Origin: Staphylococcus saccharolyticus
Lineage (GTDB): Bacteria; Bacillota; Bacilli; Staphylococcales; Staphylococcaceae
DNA: 64,000 nt
Direction of reading: 5' to 3'
Assembly: GCF_900458815.1 (NCBI RefSeq)
Contig: NZ_UHDZ01000001.1
Span: forward strand, 1,488,001 to 1,552,000
Below the pieces are notes generated by a model. That model had not been told where the DNA came from. It ran no database searches and saw only the letters and a program-made list of their open reading frames with translations. The translations under genes were made by a program, and so were the position numbers. Positions 19,279 through 30,197 of the stretch are shown in pieces (position 1 is the first letter of the stretch; the number at the start of each line of letters is the position of its first letter).

Positions 19279-21393
19279 TTATCTTTGAATTTCTATCATT
19301 TCAAATGCTTCTATAATGTCTCCTTCCTTAAGATCATTATATTTTTCAATCGTGATACCACATTCATAGCCTTGTGCTACTTCTTTGGCATCATCTTTAA
19401 AACGTTTTAGTGTATCAAGTTCACCTTCAAATAAGACGATACCATCTCTAATAACACGTACACCTGCATTTCGAGTAATCTTACCTTCAGTAACATAACT
19501 ACCTGCAATCGTACCAACTTTAGAAACTTTAAATGTTTGACGTACTTCTGCTTGACCAATCACTTGTTCTTCAAATTCAGGGTCAAGTAAACCTTTCATC
19601 GCAGATTCAATTTCTTCAATTACATTATAAATAACGCGATGCAATCTCATATCAACATTTTCAGCTTCAGCTGCACGTTTAGCCCCTGCATCTGGTCGCA
19701 CATTGAACCCGATGATAATACCATTAGAAGCATTTGCTAACGTAACGTCTGATTCATTAATGGCACCTACAGCTGTGTGAATAATACGTACGTTAACGCC
19801 TTCTACATCAATTTTCATAAGAGATGCTGACAATGCTTCAACTGATCCTTGAACATCACCTTTAATGATGACATTTAAATCTTTCATTTCTCCTTGTTTC
19901 ATTTGTTCAAATAAATTATCTAATGAAACATTTTTACTTTCTTGACGTTGTTGGATAACGCTTGCTTCATGACGTGCTTCACCAATACGACGCGCTTGTT
20001 TTTCATCACTAAATACAACAAAACGATCTCCAGCTAGTGGTACATCATTGATACCAGTAATTTCCACAGGAGTTGACGGACCAGCTGACTTAATACGTTT
20101 ACCTAAATCATTGACCATCGCACGAATACGACCATACGTATTACCAACTACAATTGAGTCTCCAACATGTAACGTACCATTTTGAACAAGTAATGATGCA
20201 GCTGGACCACGTGATTTATCCAATTCCGCTTCAATAACTGTACCTACAGCACGTTTATCAGGATTAGCCTTAAGTTCTTGTACTTCTGCCACTAACCCAA
20301 TCATTTCAAGTAAATCATCAATTCCATCACCACTCAGTGCTGAAAGTGGTACGAAGATAGTGTCACCACCCCAATCTTCAGGAATTAATCCGTATTCAAT
20401 AAGTTCTTGCATGACACGGTCTGGATTAGCAGTTGGTTTGTCAATTTTATTAACTACTACAATAGTTGGAACTTCAGCTTCTTTTGCGTGATTAATAGCT
20501 TCAATTGTTTGTGGCATTACTCCATCGTCAGCAGCTACTACCAAAATAGTAATGTCAGTGACTTGAGCACCACGCGCACGCATAGTTGTAAATGCAGCAT
20601 GTCCAGGTGTATCTAAAAATGTGATTTTTTTACCAGCATTTTCAATTTGATAAGCACCAATATGTTGCGTAATTCCACCAGCTTCTCCTTCTGTCACCTT
20701 AGTATTACGAATAGAGTCTAATAAAGTAGTTTTACCATGGTCAACGTGCCCCATAATAGTAACAACTGCTGGTCTTTCACCTGCATCAGGATCATCTGAC
20801 TCATCATCAAAATAGATTGATAAATCTTCTTCATCAATAATTACTTCTTTTTCAATCTCCACACCATAGTCATCAGCAATTAATTCTAATATTTCTTCAT
20901 CTAATGACTGATTTATATTAGCCATAATGCCAAATAGGAATAATTTTTTAATAATACCTGATGATTCCACATTTAATTTGTCAGCTAATTCACCTACAGT
21001 AATACCCTCTTGATAAGTGATTTTAGATGGCATCTCTTGTGGCTCTGAAGGTTGATGTTGTGGTTTATTATTTTTGTTGTTTTTATTGCCTTTATTATTT
21101 TGTTGTTTGCCTTTATTGTTTTTCTTGTTTTGACTGTTTTTATTTTGTTGATTTGATTTTTGATTAGTATTTTGTTTATTATCAGATTTTTGGTGATTAT
21201 CTTGAGTATGTTTTTTATTATCGCTATTGTTTTGTTGTACTTTAAACTTTTTATCTAAAGCTTTGATTTGATCTTCTTCTAAAGCTTGCATGTGATTCGA
21301 TACTTCAACGTTCAGATTTTTCAACTCATCTATAATCTCTTTACTCTTTAAATTTAATTCCTTCGCATATTCGTAAATTCTTTTTTTACTCAT
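19279..21393 (-). CDS. infB: Translation initiation factor IF-2
   Basis: IF-2 is the GTPase that brings initiator tRNA to the 30S subunit and promotes subunit joining. The 704-residue protein has an N-terminal IF2-N domain, then a low-complexity stretch of Asn, Gln, Lys and Ser (about residues 55-120). Next come a second IF2-N region and the G domain with GHVDHGKT at 215-222. Domains II, III and C2 complete the protein. The start is ATG at 21391-21393 after AAGGAGTG. An upstream in-frame ATG (21417) lies inside ylxQ and lacks a ribosome binding site. It begins four bases after ylxQ ends. Confidence 0.97.
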   Translation of the reverse strand: MSKKRIYEYAKELNLKSKEIIDELKNLNVEVSNHMQALEEDQIKALDKKFKVQQNNSDNKKHTQDNHQKSDNKQNTNQKSNQQNKNSQNKKNNKGKQQNNKGNKNNKNNKPQHQPSEPQEMPSKITYQEGITVGELADKLNVESSGIIKKLFLFGIMANINQSLDEEILELIADDYGVEIEKEVIIDEEDLSIYFDDESDDPDAGERPAVVTIMGHVDHGKTTLLDSIRNTKVTEGEAGGITQHIGAYQIENAGKKITFLDTPGHAAFTTMRARGAQVTDITILVVAADDGVMPQTIEAINHAKEAEVPTIVVVNKIDKPTANPDRVMQELIEYGLIPEDWGGDTIFVPLSALSGDGIDDLLEMIGLVAEVQELKANPDKRAVGTVIEAELDKSRGPAASLLVQNGTLHVGDSIVVGNTYGRIRAMVNDLGKRIKSAGPSTPVEITGINDVPLAGDRFVVFSDEKQARRIGEARHEASVIQQRQESKNVSLDNLFEQMKQGEMKDLNVIIKGDVQGSVEALSASLMKIDVEGVNVRIIHTAVGAINESDVTLANASNGIIIGFNVRPDAGAKRAAEAENVDMRLHRVIYNVIEEIESAMKGLLDPEFEEQVIGQAEVRQTFKVSKVGTIAGSYVTEGKITRNAGVRVIRDGIVLFEGELDTLKRFKDDAKEVAQGYECGITIEKYNDLKEGDIIEAFEMIEIQR

Positions 21394-21397
21394 ATAA

Positions 21398-21715
21398 TCA
21401 CTCCTTACGATATTCATCTATCATTGATAACAATTTCTTAGAAAAACCATTATCAGTAATGCCTATGTTGACTCTCTCGCTTTTACCAATTGCTATCCCT
21501 AATTCAGTTCTCGTGCCAAATTCTCTTAACGGAATCTGGTTACTCACACATTTATTGTTCATAAGCTTTTGAGTGTTTTCAGATGCATCGGTTGCTATTA
21601 TCACGAGTTTAATTTGTTTCTTTTTTATGTCATTTAATAAGACTGACTCTCCACTTTTGACTTTACCTGCTCTCATAGCTAAACCAAGTAAATTATATAT
21701 ATGATCTTGAGTCAT
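21398..21715 (-). CDS. ylxQ: L7Ae-family protein YlxQ
   Basis: A 105-residue L7Ae/L30e/S12e-family protein, the fold that binds kink-turn RNA. The core reads [15 protein letters not shown], then [10 protein letters not shown], with a late [14 protein letters not shown]. Its cellular job is not firmly known. It is regularly encoded between rnpM (ylxR) and infB, overlaps rnpM by one base and ends four bases before infB, so it belongs to the nusA operon. Confidence 0.9.
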   Translation of the reverse strand: MTQDHIYNLLGLAMRAGKVKSGESVLLNDIKKKQIKLVIIATDASENTQKLMNNKCVSNQIPLREFGTRTELGIAIGKSERVNIGITDNGFSKKLLSMIDEYRKE

Positions 21716-21999
21716 TATTTTGGAATCTCTTCTCTGTAAATTAAGCGAATTATTTCTTTGTATAAAGGCTCAAGAGTTTCTTTAGAGACATTAAAAAAAT
21801 TTTCAAGCACTTCTTTTTGTTGAGCTTTTTCTACTAAAGATACATCTTTTAATACATATGCCCCACGACCTTGTTTTTTACCAGTCGCATCTGCAAATAT
21901 TTCGCCTTCTTTATTAATTACTACTCGAATCATATCTTTCTTTGGGTGCATTTCATTAGATATAATACATTTTCGCATTGGAATTTTTTTCTTTTTCAT
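21715..21999 (-). CDS. rnpM: RNase P modulator RnpM (YlxR, DUF448)
   Basis: A small basic RNA-binding protein of 94 residues with the family signature PMRKCIISNEMHPKKDMIRVV near the N-terminus and GRGAYVLKD. In Bacillus subtilis the orthologue YlxR binds RNase P RNA and modulates its activity, hence the name RnpM. It sits 17 bases after nusA and overlaps ylxQ. Confidence 0.92.
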   Translation of the reverse strand: MKKKKIPMRKCIISNEMHPKKDMIRVVINKEGEIFADATGKKQGRGAYVLKDVSLVEKAQQKEVLENFFNVSKETLEPLYKEIIRLIYREEIPK

Positions 22000-22016
22000 A
22001 AGCTTATCACTCCAAC

Positions 22017-23240
22017 CTATTCTTCTGTATTGTTATCTTCTTTTGTTTCAGATTCTTTTTCTACTTCTGTTTCGGCACTCAATTCACTAGAAAGTATATC
22101 AGACTCCTGAAGAGTCACCTCATCAATTTTAACATCTTCATGACCAGTATTATCGATTTCGTCGACATCTTCTTCTGTTTCAATGACAGGATAAATACCT
22201 ACTTCACGAGCATCAGATTCAGATTTAATATCAATTTTCCAACCTGTTAATTTAGCAGCTAAACGCGCATTTTGACCACGTTTACCTATCGCTAATGATA
22301 ATTGATAGTCGGGAACTACGACAACTGTTGATTGATTATTCTCATCAACTATAACTTCAAGTACTTGTGATGGACTTAAAGCATTTCTTACAAATACTTT
22401 AGGATCTTCGTCCCATTGTACGATATCAATTTTTTCTCCACCTAATTCTTCTACGACCGCTTCAACACGAGCACCTTTTGAACCTACACATGCTCCAACT
22501 GCATCGATGTCAGGATTGTCAGAATAAACACTGATTTTAGAACGATCTCCTGCTTCACGAACCACTGATTTCACTATAACAGTACCGTCATAAATTTCAG
22601 GGACTTCTTGTTCAAATAAACGCTTTAATAAACCTGAATGACTTCTAGAAACATAAATTTGTGGTCCTTTTGTTGTTTGTTCAACTTTATTTACATATAC
22701 TTTGATACGTTCATTAGGAACATAACTTTCATTTGGACTTCTCTCAGCTTCAGATAAAACTGCTTCTATTCGTCCTAAATTAACATACACGTAGCGATGA
22801 TCAACACGATCAATGACACCAGTTAAAATATCTTCTTCTTTATCAATAAACTCATCATATAAAATTTCTCGTTCAGCATCTCTCAAACGTTGCATCACAG
22901 CTTGCTTAGCTGCTTGAGCACCCACACGACCAAAATCTTTTGGCGTAACATCTTCTTCATAAATATCTCCTACCTCATAAGCAGGATTTTTAACTAATGC
23001 TGTACTTAAGTCTACTTCATCTCTATCATCAAATACTTCCTCTACCACTTCTTTACGAGCAATTACTCTAAATGAACCCTCATCCATATTCAACTCTACT
23101 CTAACGTTTCTTGCACTTTCATAATTTTTCTTATATGCAGTAATCAATGCTGCTTTAATGGCATCAATGAGAACTTCTCTAGGAATTTTCTTTTCCTTTT
23201 CTAAATATTCAGTAGCTAATAATAATTCATTATTTGACAC
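22017..23240 (-). CDS. nusA: Transcription elongation/termination factor NusA
   Basis: NusA binds RNA polymerase and promotes pausing and intrinsic termination. The 407-residue protein has the N-terminal polymerase-binding domain, S1 (about residues 135-200), and two KH domains with GSKGARV and GKRGQNA as GxxG loops. A strongly acidic Glu/Asp-rich tail (about 350-407) follows. The start is GTG (23238-23240) after GAGGAGG. The gene follows rimP by 20 bases. The leader of the operon holds a terminator-like hairpin that may be the site of NusA feedback. Confidence 0.97.
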   Translation of the reverse strand: MSNNELLLATEYLEKEKKIPREVLIDAIKAALITAYKKNYESARNVRVELNMDEGSFRVIARKEVVEEVFDDRDEVDLSTALVKNPAYEVGDIYEEDVTPKDFGRVGAQAAKQAVMQRLRDAEREILYDEFIDKEEDILTGVIDRVDHRYVYVNLGRIEAVLSEAERSPNESYVPNERIKVYVNKVEQTTKGPQIYVSRSHSGLLKRLFEQEVPEIYDGTVIVKSVVREAGDRSKISVYSDNPDIDAVGACVGSKGARVEAVVEELGGEKIDIVQWDEDPKVFVRNALSPSQVLEVIVDENNQSTVVVVPDYQLSLAIGKRGQNARLAAKLTGWKIDIKSESDAREVGIYPVIETEEDVDEIDNTGHEDVKIDEVTLQESDILSSELSAETEVEKESETKEDNNTEE

Positions 23241-23260
23241 AATTTTTCCTCCTCATCATG

Positions 23261-23728
23261 TTAAATCATAACGGCATGACGTGCTTTTGCTATTTTATTT
23301 CTTGGTATTTCAATTTGTTTCACTTTTGACTTGTCTTTAACTTCCATAACTAGTAAATCATCACTAAATGATTGCAAAATGCCTAACCATTCTTTGTCTC
23401 CTTCAATAGGTGCATACAGAGAAACAAAGATATGTTGATCCACAGCATTATAGAAATCTTTCTCTTTTTTTAAAGGTCTCTCTGCTCCTGGAGATGCTAC
23501 ATCAAGATAATACATTTCAGTAATGGGATCATTGTCATCCACCACTTCACTAATTTTCTCAGAAGCTAAGGTACAATCGTTAAGATCAACGCCACCTTCT
23601 TTATCAATGGAAATTCTTAAGAATCGATCTTTTCCTTCTTTTACATATTCAATATCAACAAGTTCGAATTTTAAGTCGTCTAAAACAGGTTGTATCATCG
23701 TTTCGATTTGATCTGTAATTTTACTCAT
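23261..23728 (-). CDS. rimP: Ribosome maturation factor RimP
   Basis: RimP assists 30S maturation. The 155-residue protein has the family core ELVDIEYVKEGKDRFLRISI and YYLDVASPGAERPL. The start is ATG at 23726-23728, six bases after AAGGAGG. A 23-codon upstream extension would run through the leader hairpin and is rejected. It is the first gene of the rimP-nusA-rnpM-ylxQ-infB operon. Confidence 0.96.
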   Translation of the reverse strand: MSKITDQIETMIQPVLDDLKFELVDIEYVKEGKDRFLRISIDKEGGVDLNDCTLASEKISEVVDDNDPITEMYYLDVASPGAERPLKKEKDFYNAVDQHIFVSLYAPIEGDKEWLGILQSFSDDLLVMEVKDKSKVKQIEIPRNKIAKARHAVMI

Positions 23729-23749
23729 ACAGGCCTCCTTTTTTGGCAA

Positions 23750-23779
23750 ATAGAAAAGAGCGGGTTTACGCCCACTCTT
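23750..23779 (-). terminator. Attenuator-like hairpin in the rimP-nusA leader
   Basis: On the minus strand AAGAGTGGG and CCCGCTCTT pair over nine bases (one G-U) around a six-base loop, followed by TTCTATTT. It stands between the operon promoter and the rimP start, so readthrough is needed for expression. A NusA-dependent terminator in this leader is known from Bacillus subtilis. Confidence 0.75.
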
Positions 23780-23812
23780 CTGCCTGAGTTTAATCATTTT
23801 TTACACAGTTAT

Positions 23813-23841
23813 AGTATATCATAAGTCTTATGAGTAAACAA
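23813..23841 (-). promoter_or_regulatory. Promoter of the rimP-nusA-infB operon
   Basis: Minus strand -35 TTGTTT (23836-23841), 17-base spacer, -10 TATACT (23813-23818). It lies about 35 bases before the leader hairpin. Confidence 0.65.
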
Positions 23842-23907
23842 ACTTATAAAGTACAACTTAGTTTTTTATTACTCAATGTTAATCTAACTTCTAATTTATA
23901 TTCAATT

Positions 23908-26900
23908 CTACATATCAAAAATAGAAAGTTGTGCTTTATCTGGTAAATCAGGAAGTGATCCCAATTCATCTAAGTATTCAATCACTTTTTGTGACAAACC
24001 TGCTTTTTTATTTAAGTCTTCTTTAGATAAAAATGGCCCCTCTTCACGTGCCTCTACGATTCTTTGAGCAACATTTTCACCTAACCCAGGTACAGCGACA
24101 AATGGAGGAATTAATGAATCTCTCTCGATAATAAAGTCAAATGCTTGACTTTTTTCTAAACTAATAGGTTGCATGCGATAACCTCGATGTGCCATTTCAT
24201 TCATAATTTCTAAGACCGTTAATACATCTTTTTCTTTTTTACCTAAATCCATGTATCTTGAATACATATCTTTAACAGTATTACGAATGCTTGTTTTATC
24301 TTTAATCATTGTAATTAAATCAAAATCAGATGCTCTAATTGTAAAATATGCTGCATAATAATATAAGGGATGATGTACTTTAAAATAAGCGATTCTTACA
24401 GCCATTAATACATAAGCAGCTGCATGGGCTTTAGGGAACATATATTTAATCTTACGACATGAATCTAAATACCAATCTGGTACATCATTTGCTTTCATTG
24501 CTTCTACCATCTCATCAGTTAGGCCACGCCCTTTACGCACAAACTCCATTGTTTTAAATGCCATAGAAGGTTCAAGTCCAGCATACATAAGATATACCAT
24601 GATATCATCACGACAACCGATAACACCAGATAAATCACAAATCCCTTGTCGAATCAATTCTTGAGCATTACCTAGCCATACATCAGTACCATGTGATAAC
24701 CCTGATATTTGTACTAATTCTGAGAAAGTAGTCGGTTCAGTATCTTCTAACATTTGACGTACAAATCCTGTTCCAAATTCTGGCACACCAAATGTACCCG
24801 TCTTACATAATATTTCATCTTCTGTAACACCTAAACTCTCAGGACCACTAAAAATTTGCATTGTTTCTTTATCATCTACTGGTATAGTTTTCGGGTCAAT
24901 ACCTGATAAGTCTTGTAACATCCGAATCATCGTTGGATCATCATGTCCTAATATATCTAATTTTAAGACGTTATCGTGGATTGAATGGAAGTCGAAATGG
25001 GTTGTCATCCACGCTGCACTTTGGTCGTCTGCTGGGAATTGAATCGGTGTAAAATCATAAATATCCATATAATCCGGAACTACAATTATACCACCTGGAT
25101 GTTGACCAGTTGTACGTTTAACACCTGTGCATCCTTTAACTAAGCGATCAATTTCTGCCCCACGTTTATGAATACCTTGATCATTGAGATAACCTTTTAC
25201 AAATCCAAAAGCTGTTTTTTCAGCAACCGTGCCAATGGTCCCAGCTCGGAATACTTTATCTTCACCAAACAGGACTTTAGTGTAATTATGTGCATTAGGT
25301 TGATATTCACCACTAAAATTTAAGTCAATATCTGGTACTTTATCTCCTTTGAAGCCTAAGAATGTTTCGAAAGGAATATCTTGCCCTTCTTTAATCAAAT
25401 CATTTCCACATGTAGGGCATTTTTTATCAGGTAAATCAAACCCAGATCCTACAGACCCATCGTCAAAGAATTCACTCGTTTTACAATGTGCGCATATATA
25501 ATGAGGGGGAAGTGGATTTACCTCTGTAATCTCAGTCATTGTAGCTACAAAGCTTGACCCTACAGACCCCCTTGAGCCTACTAAGTAACCATCATCCAAT
25601 GACTTTTTAACAAGCCTTTGTGATATTAGATAGATAACCGCAAATCCATTCCCGATAATACTATCTAGTTCCTTTTCTAAACGGTCGATAACAATTTGTG
25701 GTAAATCATCACCGTATAGCTTCTTAGCATTAGAATAACTTAGTTCTCGAATTTCTTCGTTTGCTCCATCCATTCGTGGTGTAAACAATTTATCTTTAAT
25801 AGGTATAACTTTTTCAATACGATCAGCTAGGTCGTTTGTATTTTTAATAACTATTTCATACGCTTTGTCTTCACCTAAAAAGTGAAATTCATCTAACATC
25901 TCATTAGTAGTTCGAAAATGTGCTTCAGGCAACGTTGAACGATTTAATGGGTTGCCCGGTTGTGATGCAATTAAAATTTTTCTAGCTATCGCATCATGTT
26001 CAAACAAATAGTGCGCATTACCGGTTGCTATGACAGGTATATTGGCACTATCACCTGCTTCAATCAGACGTTGATAGATTCGGGTGAGTGTTTCATTATC
26101 ACGAATTAATTCTCTATCCATTAAATCTTGATATAATGCAGGTGGCTGAACCTCTATAAAATCATAAAACTTCGCAATTTTTTCTACTTCAGCTTGATCT
26201 TTTTGCATCACAGCTGTAAATAATTCACCTTCATCACACGCAGTCCCTACTAAAATGCCCTCTCTGTATTCATTTAAAAGTGATCGTGGAATTCTCGGTG
26301 TGCGATAGTAATATTTAACTAATGAAGCACTTACAATTTTAAATAAGTTTTTAAGACCTTCTTGGTTCTGAACAATGAGAGTAACGTGTGTTGGACGTGC
26401 TCTTTTAAATGCATCCACATTCGTTAACTTCTTATTAATATCTAGATGATTAGTTACTCCTAACTCTTTCATTTGTTGAACCATTTTTATGAAAATATAA
26501 GCAGTGGCTTCAGTATCATAAATCGCCCTATGATGTTGCGTAAGTTCGACACCATATTTTTTAGCAAGGAAATTTAAACCATGCTTTCCGTATTCTGTAT
26601 TGATTGTTCGTGAAAGTTCAAGAGTATCTATGACTCCGTTTGTCGAAGGACCAAAGCCTAATCGTTCATAGCCCGTATCGATAAAGCCCATGTCGAATGA
26701 TGCATTGTGTGCTACATATATAGCATCACCTACCCATTCTTTGAATTCCTTTAATACTTCTTCAATTTCTGGCGCACCAGTTAACATATCATCTGTGATA
26801 TGTGTTAAATTAATAATCGTTTCAGATAAACGTTCATGTGGGTTACTAAATCGTTCAAATTTATCAATAATTTCACCATTATGTACTTTGACTGCAGCCA

Positions 26901-28224
26901 ACTCTATAATCTTATCGTATTGGTTAGACAGACCTGTAGTCTCTACGTCAAAAACAACGTATGTAGCTTCTTTCAAATCCCGATTTATCGGTTTATAGGC
27001 AATAGGTACACCATCATCTACAAGCATGCCCTCCATACCATATATCATTTTGATGCCATGTTTTTCAGCAGCATTATGCGCATCTGGAAATGCTTGCACT
27101 ACATTATGGTCTGTAACAGCTATAGCTTGATGCCCCCATTTAGCTGCCTGCTCTACATAAGAACTGATATTAGGAATACCATCCATTTGACTCATTGCTG
27201 TATGAAGATGAAACTCTACACGTTTGTTCTCAGCTTTATCTTGCTTTGGTGTTTTTTTAATTTCTTCTATATCAGACATCATTATAACTAAATCTCGAAC
27301 AAATGTATCTTCTTCAATACGTCCTTGAGCTCTCACCCATTTACCTACACTCAAAGCTTTAAAATGATTTAAATCGTCTTTATTTTTACGTGTAAACATT
27401 TTTAACACTAGAGAATCTGTATAATCTGTTACTTTTAATTCTACGATATGTCGACCACTTTTAAGTTCTTTAAGATTTATATCAAAAATAACGCCCTCAA
27501 TCGCTACTTTAAATTCCTCTTCCACAATAGATTCAATAGAACGTAAGTGATCCACTTGTATCGGTTTACCTATTTGACATTTCTCTACAGTACTATCATT
27601 GTTGTCTTGTTGTTTAGCTTTTTCAGCCTTCATCTTTTCTAATTTTTCAGTCGCTTCTCTAGCACTTTGTTCATCTTCTTGTTGAATATGAGCTTCGAGT
27701 GATGCTAAGTCATCATCATGGTGTGAAATATCAGTTTCAAATATCACTTTATCTATGTCAAACCCACATTGTTTAAAAGCTTTAACTAAACTTCCGTTAC
27801 ACGCTTTATCAAAATGATTTCTTTCAATATCATTAGACACTAACACTTTAATAATGTTGCCTGACATAATGAGTTTCTTTTGTTTTAATTGACCTTTTAC
27901 TTTGGGTGACAAGCATGTTTGATCAATGCAATGCGCAAAATACTTTAAAGCATATTCATCTTGTTGATTTGTATCTTTAATAGAAAAATGAATAGAAACT
28001 GTGGCTATTTCTTTGAACTCTTCTTTAATGGCATGGATAAATAGAAGGTAATCTTCTTGAGATAAGAAATGTGGTAATGAAATATGGAATTCCCATGTTC
28101 TATTTTTATTTGATACATCAATACGAGTTAATTCACCTTGTTCAATAATATCTTGTTGTAACTGATTTGATATCTTAATCTGATCGGCAAGCACTTTAAA
28201 CTTTTCTTGACTTGTCATTGCCAA
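23908..28224 (-). CDS. polC: DNA polymerase III alpha subunit, PolC type
   Basis: PolC is the main replicative polymerase of low-GC Gram-positives. The protein (1438 residues) has N-terminal and OB domains, then a PHP domain (HLHTAMSQMDG near residue 335). A DnaQ-type proofreading exonuclease is inserted in it (FDVETTG near 425). A zinc-binding motif CAHC/CPTC (about 905-945), the palm, and a C-terminal helix-hairpin-helix region complete it. The start is TTG at 28222-28224, eight bases after AAGGTGG, giving the standard staphylococcal length. A GTG four codons upstream overlaps the ribosome binding site. A TATAAT at 28327-28332 may be its -10 element, with a weak -35. Confidence 0.97.
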   Translation of the reverse strand: MAMTSQEKFKVLADQIKISNQLQQDIIEQGELTRIDVSNKNRTWEFHISLPHFLSQEDYLLFIHAIKEEFKEIATVSIHFSIKDTNQQDEYALKYFAHCIDQTCLSPKVKGQLKQKKLIMSGNIIKVLVSNDIERNHFDKACNGSLVKAFKQCGFDIDKVIFETDISHHDDDLASLEAHIQQEDEQSAREATEKLEKMKAEKAKQQDNNDSTVEKCQIGKPIQVDHLRSIESIVEEEFKVAIEGVIFDINLKELKSGRHIVELKVTDYTDSLVLKMFTRKNKDDLNHFKALSVGKWVRAQGRIEEDTFVRDLVIMMSDIEEIKKTPKQDKAENKRVEFHLHTAMSQMDGIPNISSYVEQAAKWGHQAIAVTDHNVVQAFPDAHNAAEKHGIKMIYGMEGMLVDDGVPIAYKPINRDLKEATYVVFDVETTGLSNQYDKIIELAAVKVHNGEIIDKFERFSNPHERLSETIINLTHITDDMLTGAPEIEEVLKEFKEWVGDAIYVAHNASFDMGFIDTGYERLGFGPSTNGVIDTLELSRTINTEYGKHGLNFLAKKYGVELTQHHRAIYDTEATAYIFIKMVQQMKELGVTNHLDINKKLTNVDAFKRARPTHVTLIVQNQEGLKNLFKIVSASLVKYYYRTPRIPRSLLNEYREGILVGTACDEGELFTAVMQKDQAEVEKIAKFYDFIEVQPPALYQDLMDRELIRDNETLTRIYQRLIEAGDSANIPVIATGNAHYLFEHDAIARKILIASQPGNPLNRSTLPEAHFRTTNEMLDEFHFLGEDKAYEIVIKNTNDLADRIEKVIPIKDKLFTPRMDGANEEIRELSYSNAKKLYGDDLPQIVIDRLEKELDSIIGNGFAVIYLISQRLVKKSLDDGYLVGSRGSVGSSFVATMTEITEVNPLPPHYICAHCKTSEFFDDGSVGSGFDLPDKKCPTCGNDLIKEGQDIPFETFLGFKGDKVPDIDLNFSGEYQPNAHNYTKVLFGEDKVFRAGTIGTVAEKTAFGFVKGYLNDQGIHKRGAEIDRLVKGCTGVKRTTGQHPGGIIVVPDYMDIYDFTPIQFPADDQSAAWMTTHFDFHSIHDNVLKLDILGHDDPTMIRMLQDLSGIDPKTIPVDDKETMQIFSGPESLGVTEDEILCKTGTFGVPEFGTGFVRQMLEDTEPTTFSELVQISGLSHGTDVWLGNAQELIRQGICDLSGVIGCRDDIMVYLMYAGLEPSMAFKTMEFVRKGRGLTDEMVEAMKANDVPDWYLDSCRKIKYMFPKAHAAAYVLMAVRIAYFKVHHPLYYYAAYFTIRASDFDLITMIKDKTSIRNTVKDMYSRYMDLGKKEKDVLTVLEIMNEMAHRGYRMQPISLEKSQAFDFIIERDSLIPPFVAVPGLGENVAQRIVEAREEGPFLSKEDLNKKAGLSQKVIEYLDELGSLPDLPDKAQLSIFDM

Positions 28225-28386
28225 AATAATAACCACCTTAAATAATAAATACTTTATTTTTACTTATAATTTGTACGTACACCATTAATAAATTCCTCTG
28301 AAATTTACAAAACAAATTTGACTCATATTATACTACTGATTCGTTTTATTTTCATGAGAAAAAATTATAAATTTGGCAATAAAGAA

Positions 28387-28430
28387 GAGCAGGTTAGAAT
28401 TCAAACTATCCTGAATCTAAGTTCCTGCTC
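28387..28430 (-). terminator. Terminator after proS
   Basis: Outer arms GAGCAGG and CCTGCTC (28387-28393 and 28424-28430) pair perfectly, and inner TTAGA/TCTAA-type pairing extends the hairpin. The minus-strand tail is TTCTTTATT. Confidence 0.75.
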
Positions 28431-28475
28431 AATTTTTAGTGCATTTTCACTTAATTGCAAATATATTTTAAATAA

Positions 28476-30179
28476 TTACTTAAGATTTGTATACAAATTT
28501 GTTAAATATTGCTCTAAATCATTAATGTGAACGTCTTCACTCTCTCCATTGTGACGTTGTTTCACTTCAACAACGCCTTCTTCAGCTCTTTTACCTACTA
28601 CAACACGAATAGGTAAACCAATTAAATCTGCATCATTAAACTTAACGCCTGCACGCTCTTTACGATCGTCATAAAGAACATTATATACATCATTTAACCG
28701 TTTATAAAGTTGTTCACTTAATTCACGTTGTTCATCTTTTTTAGGATTAATAGTAATAAGATGTAAATCAAACGGTGTGACTGATAAAGGCCAAATAATA
28801 CCATTGTCGTCATTATTTTGTTCAACAATCGCACTTAACGTTCTTGATACACCAATTCCATAACAACCCATAATTAATGGTTGTGCTTTCCCTTGATTAT
28901 CTAAAAATGTAGCATTCATAACTTTAGAGTATTTAGTTCCCAATTTAAATACTTGTCCAACTTCAATACCTTCAGCAAATTGTGCCTCACCAGAACCATC
29001 ACTTAACATTTCGCCCTCTAGAATAAATCTAAAATCACCAAATTTTTGCACATCAAAATCTCTTCCTATATTAGCATTCATATAATGGTAACCATCTTCA
29101 TTTGCGCCTACAACTAGATTATTTAAATCTTGAACAAAGTTATCTGCATAGATTTTAATCTCTTTATCGTGAATTGGTCCAAGAGAACCTGGCTCTGCAC
29201 CTACTAAATTAATCATTTCATCTTGTGAAGCCATTTCTAAATTATCAGTGCCAAAATAAGATTTTAATTTAATTTCATTTAATTCATGATGTCCTCTGAC
29301 TAGGACCATGATAAATTCACCATCTACTTTAAAAATCATTGTTTTCACAATTTCGTCAAGTGGTTTATTTAAAAAGTCTGCTAATTCTTGAGCAGTTTTA
29401 ACATTCGGTGTTTCAATTTTATAAAGTTCCAATTGTTCTATTGGTTTCACAGAAGGGTGATAAATCACTTCAGCTTTTTCGATATTTGCAGCATAGTCAC
29501 TTTTATTACTATAAACAATAGTATCTTCACCAATGTCACTCAACGCCATAAATTCATGAGTGTGATTACCGCCTATAGCTCCTGAATCTGCAACTACAGG
29601 GCGTGCGTTGATACCCACACGTTTAAAAATTCTACTATAAGCTTGATACATGTCTTGGTAGGTCGCATCTAAAGATTCTTCGTCAGCATGGAAAGAATAT
29701 GCATCTTTCATGATAAATTCTCTTCCTCGTAATAAACCAAAACGTGGACGCTTCTCATCACGATATTTTGATTGAATTTGGAATAAAGTAAGTGGTAATT
29801 GTTTATATGATTTTAATTCATCTCTTACAAGAGATGTAACCACTTCTTCATGAGTTGGTCCAAGTGCAAATTCTCTACCATTGCGATCTTTTAATCGCAT
29901 TAATTCTGGACCATAAGCTCCCCATCGTCCAGATTCTTCCCACAGTTCTGCTTGTTGTAAAGCTGGCATCAGAATTTCTACAGCATCTATACTTTCCATT
30001 TCTTCTCGTACGATTTTAGAAATATTATTCAGTACTCGTGTGGCAAGAGGTAAATAACTATAAATACCACTTGTACTTTGTTTAATTAAACCTGCTTTTA
30101 ATAATAAGCGATGACTCAATGCTTCTGCTTCGGCAGGAACTTCTCTCATCGTTGGTATAAATACTTTAGATTGTTTCAT
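28476..30179 (-). CDS. proS: Prolyl-tRNA synthetase
   Basis: ProS charges tRNA-Pro. The 567-residue protein is the bacterial type: class II motifs (motif 2 around [22 protein letters not shown]; motif 3 near [12 protein letters not shown]), a YbaK-like editing domain inserted between them (about residues 225-390), and a C-terminal anticodon-binding domain. The ATG start follows GGGAGGAAA. It lies 18 bases after rseP, in the conserved cdsA/rseP/proS/polC order. Confidence 0.97.
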   Translation of the reverse strand: MKQSKVFIPTMREVPAEAEALSHRLLLKAGLIKQSTSGIYSYLPLATRVLNNISKIVREEMESIDAVEILMPALQQAELWEESGRWGAYGPELMRLKDRNGREFALGPTHEEVVTSLVRDELKSYKQLPLTLFQIQSKYRDEKRPRFGLLRGREFIMKDAYSFHADEESLDATYQDMYQAYSRIFKRVGINARPVVADSGAIGGNHTHEFMALSDIGEDTIVYSNKSDYAANIEKAEVIYHPSVKPIEQLELYKIETPNVKTAQELADFLNKPLDEIVKTMIFKVDGEFIMVLVRGHHELNEIKLKSYFGTDNLEMASQDEMINLVGAEPGSLGPIHDKEIKIYADNFVQDLNNLVVGANEDGYHYMNANIGRDFDVQKFGDFRFILEGEMLSDGSGEAQFAEGIEVGQVFKLGTKYSKVMNATFLDNQGKAQPLIMGCYGIGVSRTLSAIVEQNNDDNGIIWPLSVTPFDLHLITINPKKDEQRELSEQLYKRLNDVYNVLYDDRKERAGVKFNDADLIGLPIRVVVGKRAEEGVVEVKQRHNGESEDVHINDLEQYLTNLYTNLK

Positions 30180-30197
30180 TCTCTTTTTTCCTCCCTA

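Noticed and set aside
23729..23797. Longer RimP with 23 extra N-terminal residues
   Set aside because: The extension is encoded by the attenuator hairpin, while the internal ATG has a strong AAGGAGG and gives the usual 155 residues.
26836..27291. 151-codon plus-strand open frame opposite polC
   Set aside because: It lies wholly antisense to conserved polC coding sequence, has no ribosome binding site, and its composition is that of a complementary-strand shadow.
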